Positions 1 to 5,018 of a stretch of DNA of 6,635 nucleotides are shown here, in pieces. Within the stretch, counting starts at the first letter, position 1. Each line of letters starts with the position of its first letter. Made by a program: the position numbers and the translations under genes. The notes beneath the pieces were generated by a model. That model made no database searches, had not been told where the DNA came from, and saw only the letters and a list, made by a program, of their open reading frames with translations. The stretch comes from Bacteroidota bacterium (lineage in GTDB: Bacteria; Bacteroidota; Rhodothermia; Rhodothermales; UBA10348), in the NCBI GenBank assembly GCA_024640835.1, contig JAHEEH010000113.1:1-6635 (forward strand). The letters run 5' to 3'.

Positions 1-852
1 AACGTGCTGATGGCCGGGTTCTTCGAGCAGGAATACGGGCGGGCGATCGGCTTCGCTGAGTGGCTCAAGGTGGGGCTGCCGGTCGTCGCCGTCGGGCTCC
101 CGGTGGCCTTTCTCGTGCTGACGCGCGTCACGAACCCCATTCGCATCCGAGAACTGCCCGGCGCTCGCGAGACGGTCGAATCCGAACTCGCGGAGCTGGG
201 TCGCGTCAGTCGAGGCGAGGCCATCGTGGCCGTCGTCTTCGGGCTCACGGCAACGATGTGGATCACCCGGCCGCTTCTGGAGGGGTGGATTCCCGGACTC
301 TCGGACTCGGGAATCGCGATTGCGGCAGCGCTCGTGCTGTTCATCATCCCGGTGAGGCTGTCCGAAGGGGTTTTCGCGATGGACTGGCGGACCGCCCGCC
401 GCCTCCCCTGGGGCACGTTGCTGCTGTTCGGCGGAGGCTTGAGTCTTGCGGGCGCCTTCACGAGGACGGGGTTGTCGCTCTGGGTGGGCGAGTCGCTCGG
501 AGGCGTCGGTTCGCTGCCCGTCATCCTGGTCGTCCTGATCGTCACCACGACCGTCGTGTTTCTGACGGAACTGACGTCCAACACGGCGACGGCGGCCACC
601 TTCCTGCCGGTCATCGCCGCCCTGGCCATCGGCATCGGGCAGGATCCCATGGTGCTGGCCATACCGGCCGTCCTGGGCGCCAGTTGTGCCTTCATGCTGC
701 CGGTCGCGACCCCTCCGAACGCCATCGTCTACGGGTCGGGACACGTGAGCATTCCGCAGATGGCCCGCGCCGGATTCGTGCTGAACCTGGGGTTCATCGC
801 CATCATCACGCTGTTCGCCTACCGGGTGTTCGGCTGGGTGATGGGTGGGTGA
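1..852 (+). CDS. SLC13/DASS family sodium-coupled anion symporter, C-terminal part (5' end outside window)
   Basis: The reading frame is open from base 1, so the gene starts upstream of the window; 283 residues are visible before the TGA at 850-852. Counting from base 1, an SNT motif lies at about residues 193-195, followed by TATAATFLPV. The segment ASCAFMLPVATPPNAIV at about 227-243 fits the family's sodium:sulfate symporter signature position by position. Both belong to the second half of DASS transporters, where in the family they form a Na+ and substrate site. Several hydrophobic helices are evident (about 20-40, 73-90, 102-118, 138-153, 172-190, 197-212, 219-235 and the C-terminus). By family knowledge, it imports dicarboxylates, citrate or sulfate across the inner membrane with Na+; the substrate cannot be read from this fragment. 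The gene ends in a polar-free helix close to the usual family C-terminus, so the 3' end looks intact. Family call is firm, substrate unknown. Confidence 0.93.
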   Translation, partial: NVLMAGFFEQEYGRAIGFAEWLKVGLPVVAVGLPVAFLVLTRVTNPIRIRELPGARETVESELAELGRVSRGEAIVAVVFGLTATMWITRPLLEGWIPGLSDSGIAIAAALVLFIIPVRLSEGVFAMDWRTARRLPWGTLLLFGGGLSLAGAFTRTGLSLWVGESLGGVGSLPVILVVLIVTTTVVFLTELTSNTATAATFLPVIAALAIGIGQDPMVLAIPAVLGASCAFMLPVATPPNAIVYGSGHVSIPQMARAGFVLNLGFIAIITLFAYRVFGWVMGG

Positions 853-899
853 CGGGTGGGTCTTGCCGCCTTGCCGGGTGGTGCCCCTCGGCCGGTTGT

Positions 900-921
900 G
901 GCAGGTGGTCGTTGACCTGCC
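900..921 (+). terminator. Hairpin downstream of symporter gene, possible terminator
   Basis: GGCAGGT (900-906) pairs perfectly with ACCTGCC (915-921) across an 8-base loop. It lies 48 bases past the symporter stop. No T-run follows, so it is not a classical intrinsic terminator; it could stabilise the 3' end of the transcript or stop Rho. The pairing is seen, the role is a guess. Confidence 0.3.
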
Positions 922-928
922 TCGTCGA

Positions 929-994
929 ATTCCTTACTCCTGACGGGTGGCCAGTAAGGCAGCACCTTACTCGCGGAGGCCGTGGGTAAGGAAT
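929..994. promoter_or_regulatory. Alternating CCTTAC/GTAAGG inverted-repeat array
   Basis: Four six-base elements alternate in orientation: CCTTAC at 932-937, GTAAGG at 954-959, CCTTAC at 965-970 and GTAAGG at 986-991. They form two copies of one module, CCTTACTC followed by GTAAGG (932-959 and 965-991), whose left ends are 33 bp apart, close to three helical turns. AGTAAGG (953-959) can pair with CCTTACT on either side: 932-938 with a 14-base loop, or 965-971 with a 5-base loop. The two outer elements extend to an 11-bp stem with one G-U pair (929-939 with 984-994) that would enclose the inner hairpin. Possible roles are operators for a dimeric regulator, a switchable leader RNA structure for the esterase gene, or a small repetitive element of the REP/BIME kind. 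The pattern is read directly from the sequence; the function is unknown. Confidence 0.5.
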
Positions 995-1018
995 CCACTC
1001 AGTGTGTACCATGGCACT

Positions 1019-1054
1019 GCCGCACCCACCGCCGCACCCACCGCCGCACCCACC
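1019..1054. repeat. 12-bp tandem repeat, three perfect copies
   Basis: GCCGCACCCACC is repeated three times without a mismatch, at 1019-1030, 1031-1042 and 1043-1054. It sits 130 bases before the esterase start codon, within the C-rich part of the leader. A 12-bp unit keeps the reading frame, but no convincing gene crosses it. Such arrays change copy number by slippage, so the leader length may vary between strains. Confidence 0.85.
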
Positions 1055-1183
1055 GTCGCGACCGAACTGTCGCCACGGATCCGCCACGGCCGATCCGCCA
1101 CCGCCACGGCAACCGTCGCGAGCGCACCGCCGCCACCCGCACCGCCCGATTCCGATCTCGTTCGAAACCAGTCCAACACGTCG

Positions 1184-2587
1184 ATGCGACTCCGTATCCT
1201 GCTTCCGCTCCTCCTCGTCGCCTCCTGCGGCGCCCCCGATACGAACGCGGTCCGTTTCGAGATCGGCATGTCGGGACCTGCGAAAGAGGGCTGGTTCACG
1301 GCCGACTCCGTCCAGGTCGGACTCCGCGGATCGGCCGCGCCCCTGTCCTGGAGCGAATCGCTGCCCATGACGGACGACGACGGTGACGGCACGTGGGAGG
1401 TAACGGTCACCTTCGGGGACGACGCGCCGAAGATCATCCAGTACAAGGTCTTCCTGGCGGGACCGGGTGTACCGAACGGCGGCTGGGAGCGCGGCGACAA
1501 CCGGTGGATGAACCGGGAGACCATGCCTGTCGTGCAGCGGGACTTCGAGGATTCTCCGGACCCCATTCCGCCCAGCTACACGGGGACGATCGTACAGCAT
1601 GCCAGCTTCGGCAGCGGCGCCACGGTCGGCGCCCGCGATCTGATCGTGTGGCTTCCCCCGGGGTATGACGCCGACCCCGATCGGCGCTACCCGGTGCTGT
1701 ACCTGCACGACGGGCAAAACGTGTTCGACCGGAGGGCCGCCTCGGCGGAATGGGGCATGGACGAGACGGCGACCACGCTGATCGGGGACGGCGGGATCCG
1801 GCCGATCATCATGGTCGGTGTCGCCAACACGGCCGACCGCGTGCTCGACTACACCCCGGTGCCCGGCGGCTTCGCGATGCAGTTCGAGCGCACCGGGGAG
1901 GGGTCCGGCTCGAGTCCGCTCGCTGGGACGTTCCGCATGGTCGACGATCCGGCCGTCGAAGTGGAATTCCGGGGCAACTCGCGCCTGGAAGTGCGCTGGC
2001 CGGACCAGGACGGGTGGATTCCGGCCTTCCGCACGGAGGACGGCTGGTTCGTGCCGTCCGAGGAGACGGCGATTCGCGTCGAAGCCGAAAAGAATGACCG
2101 GGTCGAACGCTTCACGGCGTCCCGCGAGATGGGTGGCGGAGGGGGCGAGGCGTATGCCCGGTTCCTGGTCGACGAGGTGAAGCCCTTCATCGACGCGACC
2201 TACCGCACGCAGCCCGGCCGCGACGGCACGTCGATCGGGGGATCGTCGCTGGGAGGGCTCATCACGATGGCCATCGGCGCGTGGTATCCGGACGTGTTCG
2301 GCGGGCTCCTCGTGGTCTCGCCGTCCGTTTGGTGGGGCCGGAGCGCCATCCTGGACCTCGTGCGGGACGCGTCCTTCTCCGCGAGGCCGACGGTATGGCT
2401 CGACATCGGGACGGCCGAGGGACCGAACGCCGTCCAGGGCGCCAGGGCACTGAGGGATGCGCTCGTCGCGAAGGGATGGACCGAGGGCGTGGACCTGGCG
2501 TACGTGGAGGACGTCGGGGCCCCGCACAATGAGGATGCCTGGGCGGGACGGGCCGACGGGATGCTGCGGTTCCTGTACGGACGCTGA
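1184..2587 (+). CDS. Lipoprotein esterase: CBM-like domain plus enterochelin-esterase-type alpha/beta hydrolase with a nested insert
   Basis: The 467-residue product begins with a lipoprotein signal, MRLRILLPLLLVASC, with Cys15 as the lipidation site, so it is probably anchored in the envelope. This fixes the ATG at 1184 rather than upstream in-frame starts. Residues about 22-120 form a beta-rich domain resembling CBM20/E-set starch-binding folds. It includes DDDGDGTWEV at 64-73, a DxDxDG calcium-loop-like motif, and a QYKVF strand. The hydrolase domain (PF00756 type) starts near 130 with VWLPPGYD and YLHDGQNVFD (173-182). The nucleophile is Ser355 in GGSSLGG, the catalytic His is His448 in APHNEDAW, and the acid is probably Asp407 or Glu412 in LDIGTAEG. 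Between DYTP (222-225) and GGGGGEAY (318 onward) lies about 90 extra residues resembling DUF3471. The natural ester (siderophore, feruloyl, acetyl or other) cannot be told. No Shine-Dalgarno is visible. Hydrolase class is firm. Confidence 0.88.
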   Translation: MRLRILLPLLLVASCGAPDTNAVRFEIGMSGPAKEGWFTADSVQVGLRGSAAPLSWSESLPMTDDDGDGTWEVTVTFGDDAPKIIQYKVFLAGPGVPNGGWERGDNRWMNRETMPVVQRDFEDSPDPIPPSYTGTIVQHASFGSGATVGARDLIVWLPPGYDADPDRRYPVLYLHDGQNVFDRRAASAEWGMDETATTLIGDGGIRPIIMVGVANTADRVLDYTPVPGGFAMQFERTGEGSGSSPLAGTFRMVDDPAVEVEFRGNSRLEVRWPDQDGWIPAFRTEDGWFVPSEETAIRVEAEKNDRVERFTASREMGGGGGEAYARFLVDEVKPFIDATYRTQPGRDGTSIGGSSLGGLITMAIGAWYPDVFGGLLVVSPSVWWGRSAILDLVRDASFSARPTVWLDIGTAEGPNAVQGARALRDALVAKGWTEGVDLAYVEDVGAPHNEDAWAGRADGMLRFLYGR

Positions 2588-2593
2588 GTGCCG

Positions 2594-3430
2594 TTACACG
2601 GTCCGCGATCGCCCGGGGACGGGCCCTTCCGACTGCTCTGGAGGGCTTTCCGGCTCGTCGAGCTCGAGGCGGGGACCATGGTCCCGGGGCCGCGCGCGGT
2701 CCGCTTCCGCCCCCGAACGGGCTTCTTCGACGGTACGGTGCCGTTCCTGGTCGGCGATTTCCACGAGCAGGTCACCGAACTCCCTCGCGCGTCGTCGGTG
2801 CCTGGCCGTGACCGCCCGGAACACGGTCCGGCTCGTGAAGGCCATGGTGAGCGCCCACAAGAGGACGGTGAACACGGCCCAGACGGGGGGGAGGTGCAAT
2901 TCTTCGCCGACGATGGGAATCGCGATCAGCGAGGCCACGATGGGGGTCGTGACGAACGGGATGGGCAGGATTTCGGATTCGGTCCAGAAGAGCTCCATCT
3001 CCGTGTGGCCGTCGCGCTCCCTCAGGCTGAAGCTCGCGCTCTGGTCGTGCACGGTCTCGGTGGCCCATTCCCGTGTCGAGCCCACGGCGCTCGTCGTGCC
3101 CGTGCGCTTGAACCGGCGCCGGGCCTCGGACACCATGCGGTTGAACGTGTCCTCCGACACCTTTCCCTGGATGCGGCGACGGATCGTGAGCGTGAGCGGC
3201 CCGCCAAAGAAGCCCGATTCATCCTCGGTGTCGGCCCCCGCCAGCTCCAGGGCCGCGGCCTCGATGAACGACGGGTCGATGTCCGACTCGCGGGCCAGCT
3301 GCTGCAGCTCCGGGAGCGTGAGTCCGAGAGTGGGTCGGCCGCCCGACTTGCCCTGGAGCTCGGCCGCCCGCTTCAGAAGGCGTCCGATCTCCTCCTCGGA
3401 GTAGATGCGGTCAGACGGCGAATCGGGCAT
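2594..3430 (-). CDS. Two-helix membrane protein with N-terminal helical domain, function unknown
   Basis: 278 residues in three visible parts. Residues 9-65 are helical: YSEEEIGRLLKRAAELQ, then TLPELQQLARESDIDPSF and a further helix, a pattern I recall from uncharacterised proteins of Gemmatimonadota and related phyla. Residues 76-150 look beta-rich (LTLTIRRRI, EWATETV, SASFSLRER, TEMELFW), possibly a small membrane-associated sensor-like fold. Two transmembrane helices follow at about 153-175 and 180-200, with an Arg-rich stretch after them (201-217) that suggests a cytoplasmic continuation. The last 50 residues are charged and probably disordered. Its TAA is 6 bp from the esterase stop (convergent). 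Its ATG lies 21 bp downstream of the four-helix membrane gene on the same strand, so the two are likely co-transcribed. No Shine-Dalgarno is seen. I assign no function; the coding call rests on domain-like texture and the operon arrangement. Confidence 0.82.
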   Translation of the reverse strand: MPDSPSDRIYSEEEIGRLLKRAAELQGKSGGRPTLGLTLPELQQLARESDIDPSFIEAAALELAGADTEDESGFFGGPLTLTIRRRIQGKVSEDTFNRMVSEARRRFKRTGTTSAVGSTREWATETVHDQSASFSLRERDGHTEMELFWTESEILPIPFVTTPIVASLIAIPIVGEELHLPPVWAVFTVLLWALTMAFTSRTVFRAVTARHRRRAREFGDLLVEIADQERHRTVEEARSGAEADRARPRDHGPRLELDEPESPPEQSEGPVPGRSRTV

Positions 3431-3451
3431 GGTACAGCCGGTCGAGGGGGG

Positions 3452-3835
3452 TCACGACGTCTCGGCGGAAGGTTCGGCAGACGGGTCCTTCGCGGTCGAT
3501 CCGCCCGTCCCGAACCACGCCCGGAGGCGCGGATGCCGGAAATGCCACGCCGCGTAGGCCGTGAAGCACGTGACGCCGAACAGGATGAGGGCCATCCGCA
3601 GCCAGGACTCTCCGGTCTGGATGCGGGCCAGGGCGATGCCGGCCGCCGTCAGGATCCAGACGATGACGCCCAGGACGAGCAGGGTCTGAATCGCATAGGC
3701 GACCCATGGGCGCCGCATCCACAGAAGGCCGACGCACGCCAGGAGCAGCAGGACGACGACGAAATTGCCCATCCGCGCGAAGTGGGCCGCCAGGACGACG
3801 AGCGAGAGGATGGCGGGAAAAAGGCGGAGAAACAT
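3452..3835 (-). CDS. Small four-helix integral membrane protein, function unknown
   Basis: From the ATG at 3835 the product has 127 residues and about four transmembrane helices: 2-20, 23-40, 45-68 and 80-98. The motif MRRPW at 40-44 and the segment ESWLRMALILFG at 76-87 remind me of a family of small uncharacterised inner-membrane proteins found in several phyla, but I cannot name it. The tail from about 105 is polar, rich in Ser, Pro, Ala and Glu. A GTG at 3871 would add 12 residues (MPYFPPVLTTAP). I prefer the ATG because the first helix begins right after it and the longer start would overlap the inverted repeats of the divergent promoter region. Neither start has a Shine-Dalgarno. The gene precedes the two-helix membrane protein by 21 bp and is divergent from the antiporter gene. 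No function is inferred. Confidence 0.8.
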   Translation of the reverse strand: MFLRLFPAILSLVVLAAHFARMGNFVVVLLLLACVGLLWMRRPWVAYAIQTLLVLGVIVWILTAAGIALARIQTGESWLRMALILFGVTCFTAYAAWHFRHPRLRAWFGTGGSTAKDPSAEPSAETS

Positions 3836-3849
3836 CGGCGCCGTGGTGA

Positions 3850-3876
3850 GTACAGGGGGAAAGTACGGCACTGTAC
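3850..3876. promoter_or_regulatory. GTACAG / CTGTAC inverted repeat in divergent intergenic region
   Basis: GTACAG (3850-3855) and CTGTAC (3871-3876) form a perfect 6-bp inverted repeat with 15 bases between. A third GTAC sits at 3863-3866. The GTAC cores begin 23 bp apart (outer pair), about two helical turns. The position between divergent genes suits an operator controlling one or both, but no -35/-10 pair is convincing and the elements are short. Confidence 0.3.
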
Positions 3877-3891
3877 GAATACCGACCCGGA

Positions 3892-3908
3892 GGGCGCGGG
3901 GGCGCCCC
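3892..3908 (+). promoter_or_regulatory. GC palindrome and hairpin in antiporter leader
   Basis: GGGCGC (3892-3897) pairs with GCGCCC (3902-3907) over a GGGG loop, and overlapping it GGGGCGCCCC (3899-3908) is a perfect 10-bp palindrome. It ends 28 bases before the antiporter ATG. It could be leader RNA structure or a protein site; in DNA this GC-rich it may also arise by chance. Confidence 0.25.
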
Positions 3909-3936
3909 GGCTGCCGTCCTGTCCTTCCCGTTCATC

Positions 3937-5007
3937 ATGATGCCCGTGCTTTCCCTCGCCGTCGGCCTGGCGCTCCTCGTCGTGGGAGCCGAGCTCCTGG
4001 TTCGTGGAGCGTCGCGATTTGCGGCGCTGTTCCGGGTGCCTCCACTCGTCATAGGCCTGACCGTGGTCGCGGCGGGCACCAGCGCACCGGAGCTGGCCGT
4101 CTCCGCCGTCGCCGCGGCGGGTGGGCGTGGAGATCTCGCCGTGGGCAACGTACTGGGCAGCAACATCCTCAACGTGCTGCTCATCCTGGGCGTGTCCGCC
4201 CTCATCGCCCCGCTCCGGGTGGGTCGCCAGCTCGTCCGGCTCGACGTGCCCGTGATGGTCGCCGTGTCGGTCGGCGTCTGGGCGCTGTCGATGAACGGGA
4301 CGGTCGGTCCTGCGGAAGGCCTGCTGCTCGTGGCGCTGCTGGTGGCCTACACGGTGGTTCTCGTCCGGAAGGGTCGGAGCGAAGCGCCGGGCCCCGCGGA
4401 AGCACCGGGCAGGCGGAGATGGGTGTCCGCCGCTGTCCAGGGACTCCTGATCCTGGTCGGGCTCGCCCTGCTGGTCGCGGGCTCGACCCTCATGGTGGAT
4501 GGCGCGACGGCGATCGCGCGCCGTCTGGGCGTGGGGGAGCTCACGATCGGCCTGACGATCGTGGCCCTGGGGACGTCGCTGCCGGAGCTCGCTACCAGCG
4601 TGCTCGCGAGTATTCGCGGAGAACGTGATCTGGCAGTAGGTAACATAGTGGGCAGCAATCTATTCAACCTCACGGCCGTCCTCGGCGTGGCGGCCATCGC
4701 GGCGCCCGGCGGGTTGCCGATCGGGGAGGAGGTCCTGCGCTTCGATTTCCCGATCGTGATTGCCGCCGCGGTGGCGTGCCTGCCGATCTTCTTCACCGGC
4801 CACCGGATCGACCGCTGGGAGGGGGCGCTGTTCCTGACGTACTACGGCGCCTACGCGGCGTATGTCGTGGCAGCGGCCGTCGGATCGTCGACGGTCGACG
4901 AGATGGTCGCGGCCGCCCTGTGGTTCGTGGTGCCGCTCAGCGTGCTGACACTGGGCGTATTCGCCCTGCGCGAGATCCGCCGACCGTACGCCGACCCGGA
5001 TGCCTGA
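3937..5007 (+). CDS. Calcium/sodium antiporter, CaCA superfamily (YrbG-like)
   Basis: A 356-residue inner-membrane exchanger of normal family length with about ten hydrophobic helices. Both inverted alpha repeats that form the ion site are complete. Alpha-1 has GTSAPEL with Glu52 and GNVLGSNILN at 70-79; alpha-2 has GTSLPEL with Glu217 and GNIVGSNLFN at 235-244. In this family the two acidic residues bind Ca2+ and Na+. The halves are joined by a short polar loop at about 146-165, rich in Arg, Pro and Ala, much shorter than the regulatory loop of animal exchangers. The likely role is Ca2+ extrusion driven by Na+ (or H+/K+) influx; ion preference cannot be read from sequence. The ATG at 3937 is followed at once by a second ATG at 3940, and neither has a Shine-Dalgarno. 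The gene is divergent from the membrane protein pair and convergent with the M24 peptidase, 11 bp between stops. Codons around alpha-2 are unusually AT-ending. Confidence 0.93.
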   Translation: MMPVLSLAVGLALLVVGAELLVRGASRFAALFRVPPLVIGLTVVAAGTSAPELAVSAVAAAGGRGDLAVGNVLGSNILNVLLILGVSALIAPLRVGRQLVRLDVPVMVAVSVGVWALSMNGTVGPAEGLLLVALLVAYTVVLVRKGRSEAPGPAEAPGRRRWVSAAVQGLLILVGLALLVAGSTLMVDGATAIARRLGVGELTIGLTIVALGTSLPELATSVLASIRGERDLAVGNIVGSNLFNLTAVLGVAAIAAPGGLPIGEEVLRFDFPIVIAAAVACLPIFFTGHRIDRWEGALFLTYYGAYAAYVVAAAVGSSTVDEMVAAALWFVVPLSVLTLGVFALREIRRPYADPDA

Positions 5008-5018
5008 CGGATTCGATC

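Larger units (their letters stand above)
853..1183. other. 331-base intergenic region with hairpins and C-rich leader
   Basis: No gene is supported here. The open frame that runs through it from a GTG at 947 would put an Ala-Pro-Thr-rich extension in front of a clear lipoprotein signal peptide, so I exclude it from the downstream gene. The left half (about 870-995) is dominated by inverted repeats. The right half (about 1015-1145) is strongly C-biased on the plus strand: by hand count, bases 1015-1060 contain 28 C against 9 G. It also has short direct repeats: CGCCACGG at 1071-1078, 1082-1089 and 1102-1109, and ACCGTCGCGA at 1052-1061 and 1112-1121. The 10-mer TGACGGGTGG occurs at 850-859, over the symporter stop, and again at 941-950 inside the hairpin array. 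C-rich, weakly structured RNA is the type of sequence Rho prefers, so the stretch may be a Rho-sensitive leader of the esterase gene. That role is inference. Confidence 0.5.

Noticed and set aside
912..940. TTGACC (912-917) and TACTCC (935-940) as a -35/-10 promoter pair
   Set aside because: Spacing of 17 is right and the -35 is good, but the -10 matches the consensus poorly and the -35 lies within a hairpin stem. Not strong enough to list.
929..994. Miniature transposon (MITE) with terminal inverted repeats
   Set aside because: The outer inverted repeats are 11 bp with a wobble pair, the element is only 66 bp and the flanks show no target-site duplication. Kept only as an inverted-repeat array.
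1000..1019. CAGTG/CACTG inverted repeat upstream of the tandem repeat
   Set aside because: Only 5 bp with a 10-base loop; not distinguishable from chance.
1019..1054. Three-copy 12-bp repeat as a CRISPR remnant
   Set aside because: Units are directly adjacent with no spacers and far too short; it is a simple tandem repeat.
947..1183. In-frame N-terminal extension of the esterase from GTG 947 with Ala-Ala-Pro-Thr repeats
   Set aside because: It would bury the lipoprotein signal peptide at residue 80 onward, where it could not work as a signal. The ATG at 1184 explains the protein better.
806..2527. Long minus-strand open frame (573 codons) opposite the esterase and leader
   Set aside because: It is antisense to a gene with a lipobox and a full hydrolase motif set. 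Its translation is Arg/Pro/His-rich with no domain, as expected for a GC-rich shadow frame.
2611..2624. GCCCG-GGGA-CGGGC hairpin as terminator for the esterase
   Set aside because: A 5-bp stem without a T-run, lying inside the 3' coding end of the opposite gene; such stems are common by chance at this GC content.
2588..3940. Long plus-strand open frame (450 codons) opposite the two membrane protein genes
   Set aside because: Composition is Arg/Gly/Asp-rich with no domain or membrane pattern, while the minus strand gives coherent helices and hydrophobic segments. It also spans the divergent control region.
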